Of a stretch of 64,000 nucleotides of DNA, positions 12,701 to 25,100 are shown piece after piece; position 1 is the stretch's first letter; each line of letters begins with the position of its first letter. A program made the translations under genes and the position numbers. The notes beneath the pieces are model-generated. The model was not told where the DNA came from. It saw only the letters and a list, made by a program, of their open reading frames with translations, and did no database searches. The stretch comes from Certhia americana (taxonomy: Eukaryota > Chordata > Aves > Passeriformes > Certhiidae), in assembly GCA_018697195.1 (NCBI GenBank), contig CM031870.1, forward strand, positions 6,252,819 to 6,316,818. Direction: 5' to 3'.

Positions 12701-15700
12701 GTTAGCAGATTAACATCACTTAACGTTTTTATGGCCCTAAAACATCACCATGTTTTTCAGGCTAACAGGTAATATCAGCTATCAGAGGTCACGTTCTTAT
12801 ATCTTGCCCAGTTCTAGTAAGAAAATAATTCAGGAGGAGAGAGAAAGAAGTGAACAGGGAAAGAGGTTATTATCACAGAGCAGATTAGAGTGAACAAAGG
12901 TGTTTCTTATTAACTGTGATATCATGTCAAAACACAATAAAAAAAAACAGTAATAACCATGTATTTAAAAGAATACCTGTTTATAATTTAAGAAAGAAAT
13001 AACAGACCTAAAACACACGGTCCCAGAACAATACGAATTGCCAAGCAGTAAACAGCAGTTGAGTTTGCTGAATGTTTCCTGACAACATCCACTCTCTCTG
13101 GAAAAGCCAGATTTCTCAAACCTGAAACCTTTTGTAATCATGCTGCAGTTTTGAGGAAGCTTTTGTCATGAAACATCTCCCAGCTCCAGGGAAGTCACAA
13201 AGAAGATTAAGTATTTCCATCAACATCCCTCTTACTGCTTCCTTCTCCCTAAAACAGCCAGTAGCTCTCTGGGTTACAGCACTCATGGGATCACAAAAAT
13301 AGACTGTAAGCCCTGGCTCCACCAAGCTATCAGTTACTCTTCCAAAGGAAAAAAAATGAAAGGAAAAAAAGAAAAAAAGAAAAAGAAAAAAAAGAAAAAA
13401 GAAGAAAAAAAGAAAAAAAGAGAAAAAAAACCAAAAAAAAGAAAAAAGAAACAAAGAAAAAGAAAAAGAAAAAAGAAAAAAGAAAAAAGAAAAAAAGAAA
13501 AAAGAAAAAAAGAAAAAANNNNNNNNNNNNNNNNNNNNNNNNNNNNNNNNNNNNNNNNNNNNNNNNNNNNNNNNNNNNNNNNNNNNNNNNNNNNNNNNNN
13601 NNNNNNNNNNNNNNNNNNNNNNNNNNNNNNNNNNNNNNNNNNNNNNNNNNNNNNNNNNNNNNNNNNNNNNNNNNNNNNNNNNNNNNNNNNNNNNNNNNNN
13701 NNNNNNNNNNNNNNNNNNNNNNNNNNNNNNNNNNNNNNNNNNNNNNNNNNNNNNNNNNNNNNNNNNNNNNNNNNNNNNNNNNNNNNNNNNNNNNNNNNNN
13801 NNNNNNNNNNNNNNNNNNNNNNNNNNNNNNNNNNNNNNNNTTAGCATTTTTTTTGTCATGATCAGTACTCACTTAATTCTCTTCCCTCTCATCCTTACTT
13901 ATTTCACTGTCAACAGCCTAAATTCTAACAAAGCTCAAAATCTAATCTGTACTAATCAAATTTGCAGGGGTCACCACATCACACGTGTTTAATATGCCTT
14001 TACAACAGGCTGCAGCCCAAGCAGTTGGCTGATAAGGCACTGTGGCCTGTAAACTGCAAATGAGATTAATAGGTAAAAACACGTGGTAACAGCACATTCT
14101 TGTCCTTGGCTGAGATTGCTGTAGGCTCACAGAACAACAACAGAGGATTTAGTACAATACTTCATCTCTTATTCCAGCTCCCAGCCTTTTAAAGATTAAG
14201 ACTAGAAGGAATTAAGTTAGCAGAAGAGGATCGAGAAAACCAGAGTATGAATCCGTAAACATTTACAGAAATGGAGAGATAAGTGACATACTTCTGAAAG
14301 ATCAAGTTGATTATAAAAATGCACAGACATGTCAAATAATGAAATATAGAAGCACAGTATCTTCCACAGTATGTGGACATGTAAGTAAACGACAAGGCTA
14401 CAAGGCAAAATGTACAGAAATAGGAACAGAAACCTTCTTCACCTGCGTTACTCAACAAAGGATTTTTTTTTTCTAAACTCTGGGCAAAGTACAAACTAGG
14501 CAACAAGGTAAAAGAAACCATCTATAATAAAGGGAAAAACAACTGGCAATGACTTAGGAAACATAAATCTCCAAAGTAAAAAAGGCCTTAAGGCTAAAGG
14601 CAGCAAGGTATCTAACAAAGTTCTACTCATATCTTCAGCTCATTTACATAAAAGTTTTAGAGCTGAAGGAGAGAGATGCACACGCCAAGAATGTTTTTCT
14701 TTCTCCTGAGTTCATTTAGATAGCACCAGACAGAACAGACTCACCAACTACACAGTTGGTTGGATCAAAGTTTGGCTTTCTTTTAAAAAGCATTTTCCCT
14801 TGACCACAGCACTGATTGCCTCAACCTGGAAAAGCCTCAGTCCCCACAAGAGCCAAGCAGGTACCGGAAGGCACCAGTTTCCTGATCAACCAGCACAATT
14901 CTCTCACCCCAGACTAGGGAAGAGAAACAACATCCTCCCAAGGACAGATGTGCTGGAATAAGCACTGCTGGCGGGACAGGCCCGGATGTGAAGCTTTTGG
15001 ACCATCTCCAAGCACTCCGTAACTGCCTGACTGGCAGAAAAAATTAACACACTCATGTGTCTGCCTGGAATCATTTCCTCTCCAGTTTAAGGGAGTAATG
15101 TCATAGTTTCCCCCTAACTAGAAGAAAATATTACATAAACCAAGCAATTTGCCAGGAGAAGCTGTTTAAAGCAAGGAAACACCTTCCTGGCAATACAGTT
15201 CTTACTTGGGCATTAGCAAAGAGAGCACAGGCAACAATTTCAAAATACCTTAGAGTGGATGGGAAAAAATGTCATGGTATCAACACCACTCATTATGCAG
15301 AAAAATCTGAAGGCTCATAATGTGCCACACTGCTCCAAGGAGGACTCACTAGCACTCAGCAGCTTTCAGTTTTTAACTTGCTGCATTCATTTTCATTACA
15401 CCATGCTTCAAACGATGCAGAACTGAATGATAATTCAGGCCTACCAAGATAAAGATGTCTATTTAAAGGCACTGGCTAAGTCAAGATAGATAAAACCAGA
15501 ATTGCTGTCTGGCTGCCAGGTTTGGCACTCGGACTTAACCCAGTCACCTCTGAATAATTCAGAGCAGCAAACTCTCCAAAAGCCTTCTGCACCCTCCCAG
15601 CCTTCTAAAACCCAGACCAGTCTTTTGGACAGATGAATTTTACAAAATATGAAAGTTTCATGATATCCATCTTCTGCCCAGAGATGGAATACTAAAAAAT

Positions 15701-16089
15701 GGGCACAGCTACATAAATGGGAAGAGCTGACTATGAGAAACACCAGATACAAGACAGTGTGTCTTGATATACTCAGAGTCTGCAAGTAGTCTTAGTCTTT
15801 ATATAAAAAGTATAAATATGACTTTCTTTTTCAACTTTTGTTTTATCACAACTGAGCACTTAAACCCTCCTACAGGAGTTTGTCTCCTTAGCATTTCAAC
15901 AATACACAAATTTCTAATATCAGATCCTTCTAGAACTGAAGGAAACCCTACCTATTTCATCAAAAGTGCTTCCCAAGAGAAAGGACTGTAAAAATGCAAA
16001 CTATGTGGATTGAGACAGCACTCTCAACACACAGTTTAAGACTCCTAGTAAATCGGAAATTTGAAGGAGAGGAAAGAAATAAAAGGGGG

Positions 16090-16120
<31 letters not shown>

Positions 16121-19100
16121 CTGTTGGGTTTATTTCTGGTCATTGCATCTAAACTTGCAGTGTATTTAGTCTGTACCAGTCTGTGTCTGTGGAAAAAATG
16201 CAGTCTTTCACAGAAGCACAGCTCCAGGCATTCCCAGGCTGATTCACTGGAGGCTTCTGGACACGTTTCATTTCCTTATTCAAATAACACTCATACCGTG
16301 GGAGTGTTACGTGTAACACCCTTCTGCTTCACACACCCTTTTACTACTGGGTTTTCTGTACACTGTGCCTCATCTGCATCCTACACACCAAAGACTCAGG
16401 CATTTTTCAGTCCTGACCTGTGGTTTATTGACTTTGCACCAGAGCCAGAGACAGACTGTGCAGAAGTTCCTGGCAGCTCTCACTTACTTTCAGTCATCAC
16501 TTCCTCCATTTCTTTGTTCCTCTATTTTTTATTAGACCTCTTTTATGGACAGTTTCTACCACAAAGGATGTTGTCACTCCTCTACACACACTCACTCTTG
16601 CCTGTACTCTCATTATGTGTGTAAGTCCATGAGGATGCACTGGCAACAGCAATAGGCACAGCATGGCCTTACCCTCAACGTCTTCTCCAAGCAGCACATT
16701 CCATCCACACCAGCTTGAAAGGATTTTCTGTTAACCATCATCTCAAGCTACCAAATGGAGAAAAGCTGCAAAGTCATGTTTGAAATTGGGCCAGCTGAGC
16801 CAATACAGGTCAAAAAGCAAGACTTTTGCTTCTCTGTAGTTAGAGAAGGAGCTCCACAGCATCTGTAGCACAGAGGTCAGAATCTGACATTGGGGAGCAC
16901 ACGAATGAATTCCAAATGCCTCCTTTTCACATCCATTTCCTTCCAGCACAAGCATGACCACCGAGTTCCAGGTGCAATAAATAGAGTGGGCCCATGGCTC
17001 CATCCAGGCTTTACTTTCACCATCCTCCTCCCCATGTGCACACCCCAGCACACATCCCTTTCCACACTTTAGTCACCATTCTCCAAGTGCAAAGTTCCTT
17101 TCATTTTAACACACTGAAGTGGCCAATAACTGGCTCTAGTGAAGTGTGTGCTGGTGTTTAAATGTAAAAAATTTATTGTTTTAAAAAACAAGTCTTAAAA
17201 CAAAGTGTCAGTCTCTTTTATATAGGGGAAAAAATTCCCTAAGGCCAAGTGAAAAAGTGAATCCCATCAACATTACAAGAGTCTGTAAAAACAAAGGCAT
17301 CTTGCAGTGCCAGGAAACTGAACTACCTGAGGTCTCTGCAACCCTAAATTTGAAGCTCATTTAAGACTCTTTAAAATAAGCTAAATGTGTTACTTTAAAA
17401 AGAAAACAAGCATGAAAAAGAACAACTTTCACAAATACATAGCTCAAATGTAACCAAGCTTTCAATAATCTGTTGTCATTGATTAACAAGTAACAAAAAC
17501 ACTCTGAAACTTCATGAGAGTAAGACATGTCATTTACTCTCAGTAGAGATTATTCTTTGTGTTCTTCCATGAATGAGAAAAGTGTGCTGAAGACACTCTT
17601 ATTTTTCTGCTTTGCATGTATGCTTTCTTCTTTTGCAGAACACACTTGCATGTGAGTTAGACACTGACATGCCAGTCCCTCAGAGCACCACTGATGACAC
17701 TGTTAGTGACACTGAGTGAAAAAGCAAAATGCTACAACGAATCTGAAAAAAAAAGAAAAAAAGAAAAAAAGAAAAAAAACAGGAGGAAGGAGGAAGAAAA
17801 AAAAAGAATGAGCAACTGAAGAAGAGGGGACTGGAAAGCAATCAGATACGTACCTCCTAATGCAGAATAAGCAGAGACAGCCAGTCACAGAACAGAAAGG
17901 TGATAGGTCATAGGCCATAAGGAAAACAAGAAGGCACATTTAAACCACTCATTAAAAAATCATAACCAAACCAAGAGAAACTCACAAATAATATGGAAAA
18001 ATAAAGACATACAAAAATAACTATTTGAAGACAAATCCTTTTTTTGTACACAGAAAACTGTGTTGAAACATCACACACAGTTTTCTGAAATGACCTTATG
18101 GAGACTTAGTTGTTATTTATCAGTCACAGCATGTGGTAAATACCATGTGGTGTTTCCTTTTTGTCCACGAGTTTTTATTTCTCAGATCTCAGAAATAAAA
18201 CTCCGAAGTTTGAAACAAGATTGCTAATTTGGGTATGCAAAATAAGAAATAACAGCCTTCAGATGTAAAAGAGCTACTTATTTTTGGTTCATACATTTTT
18301 AAGTTAAACCTGTTACCTTCACAAGAAAGCAGGAAGACACGGAGCAGCAAACATGCTAACAATGAACAAACATACAGCAGCAGAACTGCCCTTGTGACTA
18401 ACCTAATTTCAGCAGCCAACCTTCTCTATCTGGATTAAAAAATGTATGCGTTAGATCATTTCCATCATCCTCTGGAATTTTAAATGGCTCATTCTTAATA
18501 CTTTCATATAAATTCTAGAAAAATAAAAAAAAAAAAAAAAAAAAGAGGAAAAAAGACCTCATTAATAAATGTCTTAACAGAAAATACAACCAGGATATCT
18601 TACTGCTTCTCAAACTATTAGTATAAAAACACAGGAAATACTGTCATAAAATTCTGGATCACCCCCTGTCAATCTTTGTTTACTACTTTGATCAAGTTTG
18701 ATTTTAAACTACTTCATCTATAAGCAAGTCTCTCTCCAGTACAAATTTCTTATGCACTCCTAGCAATGATAATTTTATTTTAACTTCAGCATTTAGTATT
18801 GCAAAGGTTTCAAGATCAGTTTCATTTAGTACAAGTTTTGCCAAATGAATCTGGGTTTTCAGAAAATGGTGCAGCCCACAACACTGTCTTAAAGCAGTTA
18901 TTTTTACTGATTTCTCGAGGAGGGAGCTCCACAAGACACGTGGGAAAAACAAGAAGTAAGAAAAAAAAAAATTTTTACTATTTTTCCTCACAGAAATACT
19001 ACTTTTTTTTAATAACAAGCCAATTCCACAAGAATTTTACCATAAGCAAACTACTGAGATACACACAATGCATTTTCTCTGAAACAGCCTGTTTTCAACA

Positions 19101-22100
19101 AAAGGTAGCTGTGAATAACCAAAAATGCTTCTTTCAGCTACTCAAATGGTTACACATGCTAGAAAATGTTCCTTTGCCTTCCCTTGACAAATCTACCTGA
19201 GAACTGTTGTACACGCTTTTAAGTCTGCTATTAAAAACACAAAGCCAGGCTTTGTCTTACCCAGCCCAACTTACCCGTAGCAATTCCTCTGGAAGGTCTC
19301 CACCTTCATTAATTCCACGATTCATGGAGATAAACCTCTCGACTGTGGGTTTATCTCGCACGTTGTGGTTGTGCAGGCTGGTATTCAACATAATAATGGC
19401 AAATGAAAGCACGTAACATGTATCTGAAATTAGATTTGGAAAATGGTTTATCTTCCCATGTGTTGTGTGTACAAACCTGTAAAATTAGTATAGAGCTCAT
19501 CCTGACTGATAAAGAAAAAAAAAAAGTTAAAAAATCCTTAAGCTGTTGAAGTAAGCCCAAGTAGAAAAAATGTTACCATTCAAATAAAAGAACAAGTATA
19601 AGAAAAACTGCATGAGAATCCAAAAAAAATTTAACTTTTATGAAATCATTGCTATCACCCTAAATTAACATTTCACTTGAAATGCTGGGCAAAATGTTCT
19701 CTGCACAGATTTTGCCTAAATCATAGTGGTGGATGCTATAATAAACCTGGTCCATCAGCCTCCTCCTACTCAAAGTACTACCAAAGCTCTCTCCAAAGAG
19801 AAAGAATGGTCTCCTCAAAATAATATTTTGACTGCATTTAAAAAGACTGAAAATAACATTGACTCAATTCCTTGGCATACAGGAGGTAGCTAGCACTACT
19901 GGATAATATCAGAAGATGACAAAGGTAATCTTATCATGCCTCTTGACATGGTTATGATTATTGTAAATTCTCCCAGAATTCAAGCACAAGAATCTGTGTA
20001 AGAAAAAGCAGGATGACAACCTGCTACAGAGCAGAAAAATGTGCCTGCATCTTCAGCAGTTTGTTTTTAGTAGCTGCTTTCCTCTCTAGCTGTTACAGAC
20101 CTGCTTTACACCACCCTTTTCCCATCCTATCTGTTCCTTAAATTAAGTGATCAAGAGCAATCTGTGTGTACAGCCAAACAGAACAACAACGCCAGGGCAT
20201 TCTGTGCAGTTCTGTGATGTTTTATAAAGGAGATTGCATTCTGACTGTAAGCTTGCACCTCCTGGATTAGACAGTCACGTTTTCTCAGTTCTCAGGTATT
20301 TCTCATTTCACACATTCTTTTATTCCCAACTTCCAACTGGTCGTTATCTCCTTGCATCAGATGTAGAAGAACATACACACAGACATATTATATATATATA
20401 TATAAATTATATTTGGATCACACAAGTACTTAAGAACTCCTGTGACTGACCTGTAGACTGGAAGACTCCTGGGTTACAAAGGCAATAGCGTGAAGCAAAA
20501 GCTTCCATCATACGGTCAATTTTTTGAGCCTCTCCTGGGAGTCTGAAGCTCCACAGAAACTGCCTATAGAAGGGAAGAACAGTTGTTAGACTCATTCCAG
20601 TATTTATATATTAAGTATTTATTACAAATAATCCAAAACAAACGGAAAAAGAAAAAAATCAGCACTGTCTATAAAGAATGTCCTAGAAATATGTTCTCAA
20701 TCTCTCAACACACAAGTCAGGAGCTATTATAAAGCAACATGCACAGATGGCTAGCCCAGTAACTCAGCCAGCAACACTGCATGCTATCAGGCAAGATAAT
20801 ATGGCAGTTCATATTCTGAGGCTCTCTCTTTTTTCCAGACTAGTAAACAATTTTCTGTATGCATCCCATTTTTGCCATGAGAATGCTATGGGGGCAAAAA
20901 ATTAGTTCAATCCTCCCTGGGTTTCCTGGCTACAAAAAGCAATGAACAGCCAGTTAGACTTTATTCACAATGTAAAAAGACACATTATACAAAATATTTC
21001 TGGTGTAAAGAGAGAGAAGCAAGGAATACAGAAAGACTTAACATATTTACTTGAACTCATACAAACCCTTTTAAAAATGGTAACAACAAGAAGAAAACCC
21101 CAATGCTTAGAGAGGTGCTGCCTGTCTACTGTAAGCTCACCCTACAAGAATCAGACCTAGGCCTTAAAAAGAACAACTCACGTCATCATTTCAGTAATTT
21201 TGTAATATATGCAGCAGATCTTGCTGCTGCTTAGCAGCATAAACTGAAATACAGAGTTCACTTTTTCTACACAGAGGTACACTGGAATGCATACAGGACA
21301 GAAGTCTTCACAAATTTATTTTGGCACACTGTGGCACTAAAATGTTCCAATGAATTTCATCATTTATTCTTTTATCTCTCAGCAAAAGAATTCTCTGAAT
21401 TAAATCAGGAACTAAACCAGCAAAGTTACATGCTCTGCCATGCAAAACAAGTTCTCACTATTCCCTGTACATTGGATGCCAATATAACAACCATTTATTC
21501 TTGTCTTCATCGGTTTTCATTTTAGGACATTATATTCAAGTGTCACAGGCCATCTTTACTTTGTCAGCTCTATGTACTGTCTTTTACTCACCTCATGCAA
21601 GGTTCCAACCCAGATCACGAATTTTGTAAGCTACCAAAATACAAACATTTAATAGTAGCAGCTGCTAAGGAAGAATAAAGTCAAACCTAACATCAAACTG
21701 GGTAGAAGAGACAGGAATATGAAGCTTCCCAGACAAGCTTCAGAAACCACAGAAAGGCTTCTTTGGCCCAAGCCTCAGGCAGCTCAAGTTATCATCACCA
21801 CATCACTCAACCATAGCAAAGCTGTTCTGACTCCACATCACAAGGCACTGCACCAGAAACAAAGATCACACAGACATTTCCATTTATCTGGTGTCAGGAG
21901 GGAGTCACTTGCAGCAAAAAACAGGCAGAACTATCTAAGCCAACTTAATTTGATCAATCTGTTACGGATTTTCACCAAGAAGAGATGGGATCTCTCCCAT
22001 ACAAGGTCACTATATGCAAGCATCCCAGATAAATCAAGGGAACTGTTCATGTAGAAAGGGAAAAAAATAAACTAAGATATCACGCTTTCTTTCACATGAC

Positions 22101-25100
22101 AAGTGAGAAACTGAGGCAAGCAGAAGGAAATCAGTTGTTTCAAAGTTTACCTCTCTGTGATTGAACATAATCAGTGACTACAGTCAGTGGATTTCTCCCC
22201 CTCCCTGTCCAGAAGGACAAGTTGAGGTGGAATCAAAGAAGAAAGAAAATAATTTATTTAAGTAAAGAGTTTATTTCTTTTTTAACCTATCTCTGTGCTA
22301 AGATATAAAACAGGTCTTCAGATGTCCACATAAGGCAGGCACACCAAGGAGTAACAGCTGTTTTAGTTGTTTGTATTTGTCTGAAATAACCAGGAGTTTT
22401 CACCCTCAAAGGCAGCAAACACAAGCCATTAGAAGGATTAAACAGAGCTGTCTCTGCTTACTTGGACAGTAATTTGTACAGTTGTACTGAGCTGTAGAGC
22501 AGCTTTCTGACAAATAAATCAACACAGTGACTCATATAAACATGCAACTTGATAGAGGAAGCTCAGGTCAAAAAACAGAAAGAATTTACTCACCTTAAGG
22601 CTTGCACAAGATTGAGATCAGCGAACTCATGGAGTTCAACAAAAGCCTGAAGAACTTTAATATTAAATTCATCTCTACAAGACAAAAATGGAAACAGAAA
22701 TTACAATTCTGACCTTTAAAGACTTGCTAGTTATCTTGATTTGCTTCTGAAAAGAAATAAGAAACTAAACAATCATACTGATCAAATAAAGTCATCAGAA
22801 ATAATCTATACATTTATTTGAAAGGTATTTTCATATTTAACAGTAGTACTTCGCCCACTTTTGCTGGTAGGTTAGCAAAAGCCAGTACATTTGAACGTAT
22901 TTTAGAACTGCTTATTTATATGACCTAAAAATAGCCATGCCTTCTTTGCTTCACATTTATATTTGCTGTACCTGCCTTGACATGAGGATACCCGAGAAAT
23001 TTATTCAGTAAAAAGCCTTTTGCAGAAATTGTCATGAATTCTTAAAATAATGGTTAACATAAGATTAATTTCTTTAGCCATACAACATATGACAAACTTT
23101 TTTCAACTCTATGAACAGAAAAAATTAAAGCAGTATCTTAATTTATGTACAAAGATAAGAAAAAATGCTTCCACTGATTGTATCCAAGAAAAAGAACAGC
23201 TTTTGAAAAGAGCTACTTAGCATGTACTGTACTCTTACTCCACTCCCAAGAATTGGTACAGCAAAGTTAACTAAAATGAGAAGAGGTTTTGAATGGGCTT
23301 CCTCTCACCCTTCTATTATATTGGTATGCAAATCATGAGCCAAATTATGCTTTGTTTGATAGAAGGATGTTTAAATTAAAAAGTAACGTTTAAACATTAA
23401 TGAATACAAAAGTATGTGGGTGGACAGAACTTGGCCTACACCATCACTGAGTTCCTGTGCCAGAAGAATAAAGGTTTATAATCCTCAGGGTGTGCTTTAA
23501 ATACCTCATCAAGACAGAATGTTGCGTATCAGCCTCCACCCGAAAATAGAAAGGTGTGCACCCACCAGGAATTATCTGTTGCCTTGCTGACTAACTGCAT
23601 AGTCAGAACTAACCTGCAACACTCAGGAGTAAACAACTTAAAACCAACTGTTCATTCATTAGCATGCTCCCACATTGTTTACAGAAAAACACACCAGTTC
23701 TGTCAGCAAATCCCAGCAATTCTCATCAAATTTAACAATGCACAATTCAGCTGGGGAACTGCTTTTCAATGAAGTGGCATAAGAGTGTAATAAAAGAGAG
23801 CATTCCAGAGGGGTATGTTTTTACTTTAGGCAAATTATTTATTTTGTTTATAGGCATGCAGTACTTGTGCTGGGTACACCTTGAAAGACACAAGACAAAT
23901 AACACAAGTGCTCCAGGAAGCCACTTAAAAAAAGAAGTGAAGACTTATGCATCCACACAGAAAGAAATCATAACTCTTTTTTTAGGATGTAATTAATCTC
24001 TTACTTATTATAATTTTTGCTATATTTTTTAGAGTTATCTTATTCCATTTCACCATTCACTTCTTCCAGTTTGCTGAGTGCTGTAAGACTATAAAAGTCA
24101 GTAATATAGAATCTAGACTGAAAAAACAGACTGAAATATATAAATATTTCAGTCTGTTTACTAACCTGGTCTTTAGCTATATTTAACTAGAATACAGAAG
24201 TAATTTATGATGGGCCCCTGGGAGGGGGTGGCAAAGCACGAGACAGTGTCCTCCAGACATAACTCTGCTGTATAAAAACTGTTGACATGTCTATGTATTC
24301 TGCATAGAGACTTCATAACAAAGATCTATTTTCAAAATACCGTATTACAGTAAAAACTTTCACTGAACCTACAAAAGCTAAGAGGAAACTGCTGAGCAAA
24401 AACCACACCACTGCTACTGGAACCAGACTGAAGGGTGTCTCAAAAGGGATCTGCCACAACCCATCACCACAGGAGCACATCCTGAATGAGTCACCTTTGA
24501 GAGCTCCCTAAGTGGCATTGGAACATGTGCTGGCACGTACATACACACACTCTAACCCACTGCACTATTGCCTCTCTCAGCTGCCTTTTTAAAATCAATT
24601 CCTGGGTTACACAGCAATGGAAGTCATCTGCATTCTGTGTTTTGCAGCAGTGTGCATAAGTATGCACACGGCATGTTTACTGTACCAGGATTGATAAGGA
24701 CAGGGTGCAGCTGCCCTTGGAGACACTTGCTTAGCAATGTGTGTGCAGAGAAGTGAAAACACCAAAACCTGCTTGGAACTACCGTCCCAGGAAGCACCTG
24801 CTTTAAAAAGTAATTTCTTTACTGTCCAATTATTACTGACTGTAAATCACTCCTCCTCTGGGCAGAGTACTAAGAGTTACCAGTAGTGTTGCAAGACCAC
24901 TCTCAGACATTCCTAAAGCTCATGGTATTGAATTCTGCACTACAGACAAATGTATTGGTTTACTCAAAATACTAAATTATAGTTAATTAAATATTATTCC
25001 ATAATGTACCCATTTAAAAATAACCTAACAGAAAGAAAACCTATCACTGTGGCAGTTTTACATCCCCACTGTAGCTTTTATGGATCTCAGAGTACTTTCT

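Larger units (their letters stand above)
10841..18402 (-). other. CYTH3 intron 9
   Basis: A 7.6-kb intron containing the candidate microexon at 17854-17856, purine-rich satellites at 13346-13518 and 17746-17779, a poly(A) run at 16090-16118 and the assembly gap. I see no further gene in it; the longest open frames come from the A/G-rich repeats. Confidence 0.85.

Noticed and set aside
13356..13844. Long Lys/Glu-rich and Phe-rich open frames beside the gap
   Set aside because: They are translations of an A/G simple repeat and of N bases.
16061..16624. A 187-codon open frame on the + strand in intron 9
   Set aside because: It begins with a translated poly(A)/purine run and then has no recognisable domain or splice context. 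Most likely chance.
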